64,000 nt of DNA from Afipia carboxidovorans OM5 (GTDB lineage: Bacteria > Pseudomonadota > Alphaproteobacteria > Rhizobiales > Xanthobacteraceae): assembly GCF_000218565.1 (NCBI RefSeq), contig NC_015684.1, positions 992,001 through 1,056,000 of the forward strand, given 5' to 3'. Positions 8,481 to 18,416 of this stretch are shown here, in pieces. Under the pieces are notes generated by a model. It was not told where the DNA came from. It saw only the letters and a program-made list of their open reading frames with translations, and did not search any database. The position numbers and the translations under genes were made by a program. Each line of letters starts with the position of its first letter. Within the stretch, counting starts at the first letter, position 1.

Positions 8481-9827
8481 ATGGCTCGAAAGTATTTTGG
8501 CACCGATGGCATTCGCGGCCGCGCTAACGGCGTGATCACGCCGGAGCTCGCGTTGAAGGTCGGTCAGGCGGCGGGGCTGGTGTTTCAGCGCGGCGAATAT
8601 CGTCACCGTGTCGTGATCGGCAAGGATACACGCCTCTCCGGCTACATGATCGAAACCGCGATGGTCGCAGGGTTCACCTCCGTCGGTATGGACGTGCTGT
8701 TGCTCGGCCCGATTCCGACGCCGGCGGTGGCGATGCTGACCAAGTCGATGCGCGCCGATCTCGGTGTGATGATCTCCGCCTCGCACAATCCGTTCGCCGA
8801 CAACGGCATCAAGCTGTTCGGCCCCTCCGGTTACAAGCTCTCGGATGAGGTGGAACTGCAGATCGAAGAGCTGATGGACGAGAATATCGACCGCCGCCTC
8901 GCGCAGAGCACCCAGCTCGGCCGCGCTCGCCGCATCGATGGCGTCCATGACCGCTACATCGAATTCGCCAAGCGCACGCTGCCGCGCGAGCTTAGCCTCG
9001 AAGGCCTGCGCGTCGTGGTCGATTGCGCGAACGGCGCCGCCTACAAGGTGGTGCCGGAAGCACTGTGGGAACTGGGCGCTGACGTTATCGCCATCGGCGC
9101 CGAGCCCGACGGTATGAACATCAATAAGGAATGCGGCTCGACCTCGCCGGATGCGCTGGCGCACAAGGTGCGTGAGATGCGCGCGGACATTGGCATTGCG
9201 CTCGACGGCGATGCGGATCGCGTGCTGATGATCGACGAGCGCGGGCACCTGATCGACGGCGACCAGTTGCTTGCCGTCATCGCGCAGAGCTGGAAGGAAG
9301 ACGGCCGTCTGGCAAAGCCCGGCATCGTCACCACGGTAATGTCGAATCTCGGCCTTGAGCGATTTCTCGCGGGCGAAGGGCTCTCGATGGTGCGCACGCC
9401 GGTCGGCGATCGCTACGTCCTCGAGCAGATGATGGCGCAGGGCTACAACCTCGGCGGCGAGCCTTCCGGCCACATCATCATGTCGGACTTCACCACGACG
9501 GGCGATGGTTTCGTCGCGGCGCTGCAGGTACTCGCCGTGGTGCAGAAGCTCGGCCGTCCGGTCTCGGAAGTGTGCCATCGCTTCGAGCCGCTGCCGCAGA
9601 TCCTGAAGAACGTGCGCTACCGTTCCGGCAAGCCGCTGGAGAATCCGAAGGTGCAGTCGACCATTGCCGATGCCGAGAAGAAGCTGAACGGCTGCGGCCG
9701 CCTGCTGGTCCGTTCCTCCGGCACCGAACCAGTGATTCGAGTAATGGGCGAGGGCGATGATCGTGACAGGGTCGAGGAGGCGGTCGATATGATCGTGGCG
9801 GCCTTGAGCATCGGGGTCGCGGCCTAA
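8481..9827 (+). CDS. glmM: Phosphoglucosamine mutase
   Basis: 448 residues. Converts glucosamine-6-phosphate to glucosamine-1-phosphate for UDP-GlcNAc, hence peptidoglycan and LPS. Opens with KYFGTDGIRG; phosphorylated serine S101 lies in MISASHNPFADNG; metal-binding loop DGDADRV; C-terminal phosphate-binding RSSGTEPVIRVM. Length is normal. GGGGG ahead of ATG 8481 fits as the ribosome site. No ftsH or folP lies immediately upstream here; a small acidic-protein gene does. Confidence 0.95.
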   Translation: MARKYFGTDGIRGRANGVITPELALKVGQAAGLVFQRGEYRHRVVIGKDTRLSGYMIETAMVAGFTSVGMDVLLLGPIPTPAVAMLTKSMRADLGVMISASHNPFADNGIKLFGPSGYKLSDEVELQIEELMDENIDRRLAQSTQLGRARRIDGVHDRYIEFAKRTLPRELSLEGLRVVVDCANGAAYKVVPEALWELGADVIAIGAEPDGMNINKECGSTSPDALAHKVREMRADIGIALDGDADRVLMIDERGHLIDGDQLLAVIAQSWKEDGRLAKPGIVTTVMSNLGLERFLAGEGLSMVRTPVGDRYVLEQMMAQGYNLGGEPSGHIIMSDFTTTGDGFVAALQVLAVVQKLGRPVSEVCHRFEPLPQILKNVRYRSGKPLENPKVQSTIADAEKKLNGCGRLLVRSSGTEPVIRVMGEGDDRDRVEEAVDMIVAALSIGVAA

Positions 9828-9856
9828 TAACTCCCTGACGAAGTCTTGATTTCGAG

Positions 9857-9882
9857 AGCCGCACGCCCCGTGCGAGGCTTTT
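9857..9882 (+). terminator. Probable terminator after glmM
   Basis: Stem AGCCGCACG / CGTGC-GA-GGCT with a two-base bulge, followed by TTTT. Thirty nt after the glmM stop. Confidence 0.6.
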
Positions 9883-9985
9883 GCGCGCCAGCTCTGACGA
9901 AACGGGGCTGGCCCTGCCGTCCGGCAACGTGTATGCGGGACAATTGATCTGTCGCGTTCGTTCTTCCGGCCATGGATTGTCTGAC

Positions 9986-11236
9986 GTGAACAAGCCGATC
10001 ATTCTTTCGGAGGATGTCAACGCCGTCCCCATCGTGGTGGAGGGCGAGGCGGCAGTGAAGGCGCAGCCCGCGGGGCCTGCGATGATGGTGCTTGGTGCGC
10101 TCAGCGTGTCGCACTGCCTCAACGACATCATGCAGTCGCTGATCTTTGCGATCTATCCGATCCTGAAGGAGAACTACGCGCTCGACTTCACCCAGATCGG
10201 GCTCATCACGCTCGCCTTCATGTTCACGTCATCGCTGCTGCAGCCACTGGTCGGGCTTTATACCGACCGCAATCCCAAGCCGTTCTCGCTCGCGCTCGGC
10301 ATGGGGTTCACGTTCATCGGCATGTTGCTGTTCAGCGTCGCCCACGTCTATGGCGTCATTCTTATTGCCGCTGGCCTCGTTGGCATGGGCTCGGCGATCT
10401 TCCACCCTGAAGCCTCGCGCGTCGCGCGTGCCGCGTCCGGTGGACGATTCGGCTTCGCGCAATCGGTGTTTCAGGTCGGCGGAAATTTCGGCAGCGCGCT
10501 CGGCCCGGTGCTGGCAGCGCTGATCGTGGTGCCGCTCGGGCAGGGCGCTATCAGCCTGTTCTCGCTGATTGCCGCGGCGGCGATGTTCATCCTGTGGCGC
10601 ATCGGTATCTGGTACAAGCCGCGGATCATGCCGCGCGTGGCGAAGAAAGCGGCGCGCGAGGCGATCCATCTGTCGTCGCGGCGTGTGAATTTCGCGCTTG
10701 TCGTGCTGATGGTGCTGCTGTTCTCGAAGGCATTCTACCTGTCGAGCATCAGCAGCTACTACACGCTTTATCTGATCCATAAATTCGATGTCTCGACCCA
10801 GACGGCGCAGATCTATCTGTTCGTGTTTCTCGCCTCGAGCGCGGTCGGCACCTTCATTGGCGGTCCGCTCGGCGACCGGTTCGGCCGCAAATACGTGATC
10901 TGGTTTTCGATCCTCGGCGCGCTGCCGTTCACGTTAGCGCTGCCCTATGCGGGGCTTGTCGGCACGCTGATGCTAAGCATCCTGATCGGCCTCGTGATCG
11001 CTTCGGCGATGCCCGCCATCATCGTCTATGCGCAGGAACTGATGCCGCATCGCTTCGGCATGGTGTCCGGCCTGTTCTTCGGGTTGGTGTTCGGCATCGG
11101 CGGCATCGGCGCGGCCGTGCTCGGCTACGTTGCCGACCGGGCAGGCATCGACTTCGTCTATCAGGTCTGCGCGTTCCTGCCGGCGATCGGCTTGCTCGCC
11201 GTATTCCTGCCGCGGCTGAAGTATCGTGCCGCGTAA
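9986..11236 (+). CDS. MFS transporter, fosmidomycin-resistance (Fsr)-like
   Basis: About 416 residues and 12 predicted membrane helices. Resembles the Fsr branch: SHCLNDIMQSLIFAIYPILK, then LQPLVGLYTDR, and FHPEASRVAR in the region where Fsr proteins carry FHPEG. The second half has GTFIGGPLGDRFGRK, the MFS loop motif. The frame opens earlier, but GTG 9986 (NKPIILSEDV) is a more likely start than the GC-rich upstream part; the start is uncertain. Probably a drug or metabolite exporter. Confidence 0.8.
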   Translation: MNKPIILSEDVNAVPIVVEGEAAVKAQPAGPAMMVLGALSVSHCLNDIMQSLIFAIYPILKENYALDFTQIGLITLAFMFTSSLLQPLVGLYTDRNPKPFSLALGMGFTFIGMLLFSVAHVYGVILIAAGLVGMGSAIFHPEASRVARAASGGRFGFAQSVFQVGGNFGSALGPVLAALIVVPLGQGAISLFSLIAAAAMFILWRIGIWYKPRIMPRVAKKAAREAIHLSSRRVNFALVVLMVLLFSKAFYLSSISSYYTLYLIHKFDVSTQTAQIYLFVFLASSAVGTFIGGPLGDRFGRKYVIWFSILGALPFTLALPYAGLVGTLMLSILIGLVIASAMPAIIVYAQELMPHRFGMVSGLFFGLVFGIGGIGAAVLGYVADRAGIDFVYQVCAFLPAIGLLAVFLPRLKYRAA

Positions 11237-11458
11237 GTCGGTCGTGCGCGGCTGACCTCTCTCCGCTTCTCAATCCTTTGTTAAGCAAGATGAACGTGCG
11301 TTAGCGAAGCGTTAATCGCGTCTGTTCACCCGCATTAAAAATCACGGTTAAGAATTAGGGTTAAGTGCGGCTTAAGCATTTGGTGCCATGGTCCGGGTCG
11401 AAGGTTATGAGTGTGAGGCCTTTGCGTCGTCTGCCTCACCAGACGAAAGGACCATCCG

Positions 11459-12277
11459 ATGCGTTACGTGAAAACTGTAGTTGCCGCCGGCGCGGTGGCT
11501 CTCCTGTCGGGTGCGGCCTCCGCCGCCGACATGCCGCTTCCTCCGCCCTACATGCCGCCGCCGGTGCAGGAATTCGGCGGATGGTACCTGCGTGGCGATA
11601 TCGGCTTCAGCAATCAGCGCATTAAGGAACGGCATTACTCTCGGTATGATACCGATCTCGTTCCGGGCTCTCTCAATCAGAGCACGCATTTCGATTCGGC
11701 GGGCATCTACGGCTTAGGCGTAGGCTATCAGTTCAACTCTTGGCTCCGTATGGATGTAACGGGCGAGTATCGCGCCAAATCGAATTATCGGGGACGGGAT
11801 ACTTTCTTGGTCAGTCCGAGCCCCGGAACTGCCGGTGCTGACAACTATACCGGCCACAAGTCGGAATGGCTTGTCCTGACCAATGCCTATGCAGATCTTG
11901 GGACGTGGTGGAATATCACGCCGTTCGTGGGTGCGGGCATCGGTGCGGCGCGTGTCACGTTGGGTGGCTTCAACGACTATCTCGACAATGGTGTTCACAC
12001 CGGCGTCGCCGCCGATGCTTCAAAATGGAATTTTGCGTGGGCTTTGCACGCAGGCCTGGCCTACAAACTCGCGCCAAACTGGACGATGGAACTAGCATAT
12101 CGTTACGTCGATATGGGCGATGGTGTGACAGGCATCCTTTACAATACGGATGGAAGCACGATCAATCAGGCGATGCACTTCAAGCACATCACTTCGCACG
12201 ATCTGAAGTTCGGTGTGCGCTGGGCGATCGATCCGGCACCGGCCTATTATCATCCGCCGCTCATCACCAAGGGCTGA
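11459..12277 (+). CDS. Outer-membrane beta-barrel protein (Omp25/Omp31-like)
   Basis: 272 residues. Signal peptide ending ASA-ADMP, a proline-rich stretch (PLPPPYMPPP), then alternating aromatic strands (GGWYLRGDIGFS, GYQFNSWLRMDVTGEY, NITPFVGAGIGAARV, LAPNWTMELAYRYVDMG, LKFGVRWA). This matches the small porin-like outer-membrane proteins of rhizobia and Brucella. It ends in a proline-rich tail rather than the usual terminal Phe. AAAGGA lies 7 nt upstream. Followed by a strong terminator. Confidence 0.85.
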   Translation: MRYVKTVVAAGAVALLSGAASAADMPLPPPYMPPPVQEFGGWYLRGDIGFSNQRIKERHYSRYDTDLVPGSLNQSTHFDSAGIYGLGVGYQFNSWLRMDVTGEYRAKSNYRGRDTFLVSPSPGTAGADNYTGHKSEWLVLTNAYADLGTWWNITPFVGAGIGAARVTLGGFNDYLDNGVHTGVAADASKWNFAWALHAGLAYKLAPNWTMELAYRYVDMGDGVTGILYNTDGSTINQAMHFKHITSHDLKFGVRWAIDPAPAYYHPPLITKG

Positions 12278-12302
12278 TACCTCTCTCTACGATATAAATT
12301 CG

Positions 12303-12336
12303 AAACGGCGCGGTTCACCCCGCGCCGTTTTCTTTT
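12303..12336 (+). terminator. Rho-independent terminator after omp gene 1
   Basis: AAACGGCGCGG / CCGCGCCGTTT stem with a short loop, followed by TCTTTT. Confidence 0.9.
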
Positions 12337-12422
12337 GCGCGGGTAGGGCCCTGCACACGATTGGTTAAGGTTAACGGGCGATGATCGGACAGGGTTAAGT
12401 AATCGTGTTGAGGAGTGCGCAG

Positions 12423-13256
12423 ATGCGTCGGCTGGTGGTGGCGATGATGGTGGCGGGAGTGGTGCAGGCCGCCCACGCAGCGGACATGCCGGATTATTAC
12501 GCGCTGCGCGGCCCGGTCGGATACGGCACCGGCGTCGTCAACTGGCAGGGATTCTACGTTGGCGGGCAGGCGGCGTATGGCTCGGCCGATATGAATTTCG
12601 CGAACTCAACCGGCTCGCTTATCAGCCGCCAACTTCAGTACGCGAGCATCGAGCAGAGCGCTCAGGTGTCGCAGTGGCCCATCCTAGGCAGGGAATCGCA
12701 ACACGGGCACGGCTTTGGCGGATTCGTTGGTTACAACAGCCAGTGGGACGATGTGGTTCTCGGTGTTGAGGCAAGCTATACCCACGGCAACTTCAACGGA
12801 AGCGCAAGCGGCAGCCTGAATTACGTGTTTGCTGACATCATAACGACGCCAGCCCCTGGCTACACCGATGACATAACCTACTCGGGAACATCCAGGTTCA
12901 AGATAACGGATACCGGCTCGCTGAGGGTTCGCGCTGGCTATGCATGGAACAACTTTCTGCCCTACGTCTTCGGAGGTGTTTCGCTCGGCCGGGCTGATGT
13001 GGCGCGCACGGCCGTGATTTCGGGAACGCAGACAAATCCGGGCGCTGCACCACCGAACGATGTGTTGAATGTGTATCTCGCGAAGTCTGAAGCTCAGGGA
13101 GGCCGTTTCATCTATGGCTACGCCGCAGGTCTCGGCGTCGATATGATGTTGTTCGGAAATCTCTTCGGCCGCGTAGAGTGGGAATACCTGAAGTACGCGG
13201 GTCCGATTGATACGAGTATCAACACGGGCCGGGTTGGCCTCGGTTACAAGTTCTGA
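12423..13256 (+). CDS. Outer-membrane beta-barrel protein (Omp25/Omp31-like), second gene
   Basis: 277 residues. Signal peptide with AHA-ADMP cleavage region, strands such as NWQGFYVGGQAAYGSADM, GFGGFVGYNSQWDD, VVLGVEASYTHGNF, LRVRAGYAWNNFLPYVFGG, and a C-terminal GRVGLGYKF ending in Phe, the usual BAM-recognition residue. GAGGAG 8 nt upstream favours ATG 12423 over GTG 12405. Paralogous in design to the preceding omp gene but not a close duplicate. Confidence 0.85.
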   Translation: MRRLVVAMMVAGVVQAAHAADMPDYYALRGPVGYGTGVVNWQGFYVGGQAAYGSADMNFANSTGSLISRQLQYASIEQSAQVSQWPILGRESQHGHGFGGFVGYNSQWDDVVLGVEASYTHGNFNGSASGSLNYVFADIITTPAPGYTDDITYSGTSRFKITDTGSLRVRAGYAWNNFLPYVFGGVSLGRADVARTAVISGTQTNPGAAPPNDVLNVYLAKSEAQGGRFIYGYAAGLGVDMMLFGNLFGRVEWEYLKYAGPIDTSINTGRVGLGYKF

Positions 13257-13270
13257 TCGTATTGTAAAAC

Positions 13271-14101
13271 TCAGGCGAGCCTGAGCGTCGCCGCTCCGGC
13301 GGCGATGAGAGCCGCGGTGACGATGCGGCGCGTGCCGCTGTTCTCACGCAGGATCAGCGCCGAGATCGCAACTCCGAACAACACCGAGCTTTCGCGCAGC
13401 GCCGCGATTGCAGCAACGGGTGCTTGTGTCATCGCCCATAGCGCGAGGCCGTAAGCGCCGAACTTGCAGGCGCCGCCGATCGTTGCGGTGAGGCCGCTCG
13501 TGCGCATCATGCCCAACACTTTCGGCCTGTCGCGCAGCAAGACCAACAGGAAGATCGGAATTCCGCTGAGCAGATTGAGCCACAACACATAGGCCAGGGC
13601 ATTGCCTGACAGCCGTACGCCGGTGCCATCGACCACGGTGTAGAAGGCAATCACCATTGCATTAGCGACGGCGATCAGCGTTGCACGATTATTCGCGTGA
13701 CGATGGATCGCAAGCAGCAGGATGCCGCCGCAAATCAGGCCGATGCCCGCCCAGCTCGCGATCGTGAGCGTTTCGCCGAGCACCTCCGCACTGACAAGCG
13801 CAACGATCAGCGGTGCGGTTCCACGCATCAGTGGGTAGGTGTGGCCCATGTCGCCGGCGCGATAGGCGGCGGCAACCAGCATGAAGTAGATCTGGTGAAC
13901 CGCCGCCGAAGTGATGACCCAGGGCCAGCTTGTTGACGCCGGCAGTTCGACGAATGGCAGCACCAACGCCGACATCACCGCGGCCGCACCCGCGACAAGG
14001 CCTGCTTCCTCGAGCTTGTTCTCGCCGGATTTGACGATGGCGTTCCAGCTCGCGTGCATCAGTGCAGAGAGCAGAACGAGCAGGAGGACATGGGTCGGCA
14101 T
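13271..14101 (-). CDS. EamA/DMT-superfamily transporter
   Basis: 276 residues with about ten membrane helices in two EamA repeats. First: ALMHASWNAIVKSG, GDMGHTYPLMRGTAPLIVALVSAEVLGE. Second: KFGAYGLALWAMTQAPVAAIAALRESSVLFGVAISALILRE. The RG/RE-containing helices are typical of metabolite exporters. Converges on omp gene 2 with a 14-nt gap and is divergent from the serC leader. Substrate unknown. Confidence 0.85.
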   Translation of the reverse strand: MPTHVLLLVLLSALMHASWNAIVKSGENKLEEAGLVAGAAAVMSALVLPFVELPASTSWPWVITSAAVHQIYFMLVAAAYRAGDMGHTYPLMRGTAPLIVALVSAEVLGETLTIASWAGIGLICGGILLLAIHRHANNRATLIAVANAMVIAFYTVVDGTGVRLSGNALAYVLWLNLLSGIPIFLLVLLRDRPKVLGMMRTSGLTATIGGACKFGAYGLALWAMTQAPVAAIAALRESSVLFGVAISALILRENSGTRRIVTAALIAAGAATLRLA

Positions 14102-14235
14102 TTGGGCGGGGAAACCTTTGGATGAGGGGGAACGGTGCCTGTCGCCGTGAGCGTACCCCGGATTGGAGAGGGCAGGTATGCCGGCGGCGGCAGCCCCTGC
14201 ATTCTCTTGACCTGCCCACCGGCTTCGCGTATTTC

Positions 14236-14289
14236 CGGCGGCGGGACACCTCCCCCCAACGGGAGGCTTGCTATCTGGAAGGATAGAAC
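14236..14289 (+). ncRNA. serC leader RNA motif
   Basis: Immediately before serC: hairpin CCTCCC (14249-14254) / GGGAGG (14261-14266), then CTATC (14271-14275) / GATAG (14282-14286). The loop and 3' arm of the second hairpin carry the Shine-Dalgarno GGAAGGA, 6-11 nt before ATG 14290. This arrangement matches the alphaproteobacterial serC motif, a cis-regulatory leader described for serC-serA operons. The ligand is not established to my knowledge. Boundaries are approximate; the upstream GC-rich part may extend it. Confidence 0.65.
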
Positions 14290-15462
<1,173 letters not shown>

Positions 15463-15483
15463 CGTTTTCTTACTCATGAAGCC

Positions 15484-15553
15484 TGTCATGGCCGGGCTTG
15501 ACCCGGCCATCCATCAGAAAAGATGGACCCGCGGGTCGAGCCCGCGGGTGACG
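15484..15553. repeat. Dispersed REP-like repeat, copy A (short form)
   Basis: Two linked hairpins: TGGCCGGGCTTGACCCGGCCA, then ATCCATC...GATGGA as a connecting stem, then CCGCGGGTCGAGCCCGCGG, bounded by TGTCAT and GTGACG. It lies in the 126-nt gap between serC and serA. Related copies are at 41104, 55863 and 60866. Confidence 0.8.
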
Positions 15554-15588
15554 CTCAGCAAAATGCATCAGCTTTCAGGATCATACCC

Positions 15589-17178
15589 ATGACCAAGCCC
15601 AAAGTGCTCATCTCGGATGCGCTGTCTCCCGCCGCCGTGCAGATCTTCAAGGATCGCGGCATCGATGTCGATTTCCAGCCCGCGCTCGGTAAGGACAAGG
15701 ACAAGCTCGCCGAGATCATCGGCAACTATGACGGTCTTGCCATTCGCTCCGCGACCAAGGCGACGGCGAAGATTCTCGCCAACGCCAAGAACCTCAAGGT
15801 GATCGGCCGCGCCGGCATCGGCGTCGACAACGTGGAAATTCCCGCAGCAACCGCGCGCGGCATCATTGTGATGAATACGCCGTTCGGCAATTCCATCACC
15901 ACGGCCGAGCACGCGATTACGCTGATGCTGGCGCTCGCCCGCCAGATCCCGCAGGCCGATGCCTCCACCCAGGCCGGCAAGTGGGAGAAGAACCGCTTCA
16001 TGGGCATCGAGATCACCGGCAAGACGCTCGGTGTGATCGGCTGCGGCAACATCGGCGCTATCGTTGCCGATCGTGCGCTTGGTTTGAAGATGAAGGTGGT
16101 CGCGTTCGACCCGTTCCTGTCGCCGGAGCGTGCCAAGGATATCGGTGTCGAGAAGGTCGACCTCGATGAGTTGTTGAAGCGCGCGGATTTCATCACGCTG
16201 CATACGCCGCTCACCGACAAGACCCGCAACATTCTCGATGCAACCGCGATCAACAAGACCAAGAAGGGCGTGCGCATCATCAATTGCGCGCGCGGTGGTC
16301 TGGTGGACGAGGCGGCGCTGCGTGCGGCGCTCGACAGCGGCCATGTTGCCGGCGCGGCGTTCGACGTGTTCGTCGAGGAGCCGGCCAAGGAAAACGTGCT
16401 GTTCGGTCATCCCAACGTGATCTGCACGCCGCATCTCGGCGCATCCACCACTGAGGCTCAGGAGAACGTCGCGCTGCAGGTTGCCGAACAGATGTCGGAT
16501 TATCTGCTCACTGGCGCGATTTCCAATGCGATCAACTTCCCTTCGATCACGGCGGAGGAAGCACCGAAGCTCAAACCCTTCATCGAACTCGCCGAAAAGC
16601 TCGGCTCGTTCGCGGGCCAGCTCACCGAGAGCAACATTGCCAAGGTGCAGATCACCTATGAGGGCGCGGTTGCGGAGATGAAGGTGAAGGCGCTCACAGC
16701 GGCTGCGCTGTCCGGCCTGCTGCGTCCGATGCTGGGCGACGTCAATGTCGTGTCCGCGCCGGTCGTCGCCAAGGAGCGCGGGATGATCGTGGACGAAGTG
16801 CTGCGGGCCGCCGAGAGCGACTATGAAAGCGTCATCACCGTCACCGTGACAACGGACGATATGAAGCGTTCGGTCTCCGGCACGGTCTATGCCGACGGCG
16901 CTCCGCGCCTCGTCAACATCAAGGGCATCCGCGTCGACGCCGAGTTCGGCAAGTCGATGATCTACATCACCAACGAGGACAAGCCGGGCTTCATCGGCAA
17001 GTTCGCTTCGCTGCTCGGCGATGCCAAGGTCAACATCGCGACCTTCCATCTCGGCCGCAACCAGCAGGGTGGCGACGCCATCGCGCTGGTCGAAGTCGAC
17101 GGTCCGGTGCCGCAGGAGATTCTCACCAAGGTTGCGGCGCTGCCACAGGTGAAGCAGGCCAAGGCGCTGGCGTTCTGA
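15589..17178 (+). CDS. serA: D-3-phosphoglycerate dehydrogenase
   Basis: 529 residues, the long form with C-terminal ASB and ACT domains. First step of serine synthesis: 3-phosphoglycerate to 3-phosphohydroxypyruvate with NAD. NAD motif GVIGCGNIGAIVADRALGLK, catalytic region INCARGGLVDE and TPHLGASTTEAQENV. The ACT domain (YITNEDKPGFIGKFASLLG, NIATFHLGR) suggests serine feedback control. ATG 15589 gives the family start MTKPKVLISD with AGGA 8 nt upstream; the open frame above it runs through the repeat. Confidence 0.96.
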   Translation: MTKPKVLISDALSPAAVQIFKDRGIDVDFQPALGKDKDKLAEIIGNYDGLAIRSATKATAKILANAKNLKVIGRAGIGVDNVEIPAATARGIIVMNTPFGNSITTAEHAITLMLALARQIPQADASTQAGKWEKNRFMGIEITGKTLGVIGCGNIGAIVADRALGLKMKVVAFDPFLSPERAKDIGVEKVDLDELLKRADFITLHTPLTDKTRNILDATAINKTKKGVRIINCARGGLVDEAALRAALDSGHVAGAAFDVFVEEPAKENVLFGHPNVICTPHLGASTTEAQENVALQVAEQMSDYLLTGAISNAINFPSITAEEAPKLKPFIELAEKLGSFAGQLTESNIAKVQITYEGAVAEMKVKALTAAALSGLLRPMLGDVNVVSAPVVAKERGMIVDEVLRAAESDYESVITVTVTTDDMKRSVSGTVYADGAPRLVNIKGIRVDAEFGKSMIYITNEDKPGFIGKFASLLGDAKVNIATFHLGRNQQGGDAIALVEVDGPVPQEILTKVAALPQVKQAKALAF

Positions 17179-17228
17179 AATTGATCTGGGGCTTGCTCCG
17201 GTAAACACCGGGCGAGCATCGAAACATA

Positions 17229-17262
17229 AAAGCCGTGCGGGATTCGTGTCCCGCGCGGCTTA
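17229..17262. terminator. Bidirectional terminator, serA / DMT gene
   Basis: AAGCCGTGCGGGA / TCCCGCGCGGCTT hairpin with one mismatch, lying between convergent genes and touching the stop codon of the minus-strand gene. Confidence 0.7.
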
Positions 17263-18180
17263 TGTCGTTTTGGGCTTGCGCGCGGCGAGCACGACGCCGG
17301 CGAACACGAGCGCGTAGCCGACCATATGATAGAGATGCAGCGTCTCGCCGAGAAAGCCGATCGCCATCACCGATCCGAATACCGGAATGAGATGCAGGAA
17401 GGGCGCGGCGCGGTTGGCGCCGATCAGCTCGACGCCGCGATTGTAGAACATGTACGAGAGCGTCGACGGGAAGATCGAGACGTAGATCAGAATCGGGATG
17501 GTGTGCGCGTTGATCGGCGTCACGCGTCCTGACCACATTTCCAGAATGAACAGCGGGAGGATGAACAGCGAGCCGATACCGAAGCTGGCGGCGATGAGTG
17601 CAAGTGGCTTCATCGGCGGGCGGCGTGCGGCGACCGCCGAATAGAGGCCGAAGATGAACAGCGCCACTGTGTAACCGATGTCGCCCTTGTTGAACTCGAT
17701 CCGCAGCAGGGCGCTGAATTCACCCTGCAGGATGATGGTCAGCACGCCGATCAGCGAAATCGCGATGCCGAGCGCCTGGCCCCAGGTGAGCCGCACGTTG
17801 AACAGCACGAGCGCGAACAGCGCCACGTAAAGCGGCCCGGACGATTGCAGCAGCAGCCCGTTGAGCGCGGTCGTGTACTGCAGGCTCCAGTAGCCGAGCG
17901 TGTTGAAGGTCGCGACGCCGGTGACAGACAGGACGAGCACCAGTCCGAAATGACGGCGGATGATCGGCCAGTCCGCCTTCAGGTCGGACCAGGCGAACGG
18001 CAGGATGGTGAGGAAGGCGAAGAGCCATCTCAGGTATGATAGTGCCATCGGCGGAAACACGCCCGCTGCATGGCGGCCGATCACGACATTTCCCGCCCAA
18101 AACATCATGGCAAGGCAAAGGATCAGATAGGGCCTCTGCATGAGGCCGAGGGTCGACAGGAACGTCTTCGGCGGGGGCAT
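17260..18180 (-). CDS. EamA/DMT-superfamily transporter
   Basis: 306 residues, about ten membrane helices. Typical EamA features: LCLAMMFWAGNVVIGRHAAGVFPPMALSYLRW at the start, PLYVALFALVLFNVRLTWGQALG mid-way, and a second repeat ending VFGSVMAIGFLGETLHLYHMVGYALVFAGVVLA. An alternative start is ATG 18141 (MQRPYLI); neither has a good ribosome site. Substrate unknown, possibly an amino acid or metabolite exporter. Not closely similar to the DMT gene at 13.3 kb. Confidence 0.85.
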   Translation of the reverse strand: MPPPKTFLSTLGLMQRPYLILCLAMMFWAGNVVIGRHAAGVFPPMALSYLRWLFAFLTILPFAWSDLKADWPIIRRHFGLVLVLSVTGVATFNTLGYWSLQYTTALNGLLLQSSGPLYVALFALVLFNVRLTWGQALGIAISLIGVLTIILQGEFSALLRIEFNKGDIGYTVALFIFGLYSAVAARRPPMKPLALIAASFGIGSLFILPLFILEMWSGRVTPINAHTIPILIYVSIFPSTLSYMFYNRGVELIGANRAAPFLHLIPVFGSVMAIGFLGETLHLYHMVGYALVFAGVVLAARKPKTT

Positions 18181-18416
18181 ATCGGGGATTGTACCTGCGG
18201 GCGGCAGCTATTCTCGTAATGTTCGATTTAGCTGGGGATATCAATGGTTTGCGGAGATGTTACAGGCCTTGTCAAAACCCTGTTGCGCTTGCGTCACATG
18301 CCATCATCCTTTATCGGGTGGTGGCCTGGCATGCGAGCGTTGCTGCTTTCAGGCGCGGCCCTGATCGGCTGCCTTCCGTCGAACGCGAGGATGCTTCCAG
18401 AAAATGGCTTACCCCA

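Noticed and set aside
15568..17208. 546-codon open frame antisense to serA
   Set aside because: Same compositional artefact; serA is unmistakable on the other strand.
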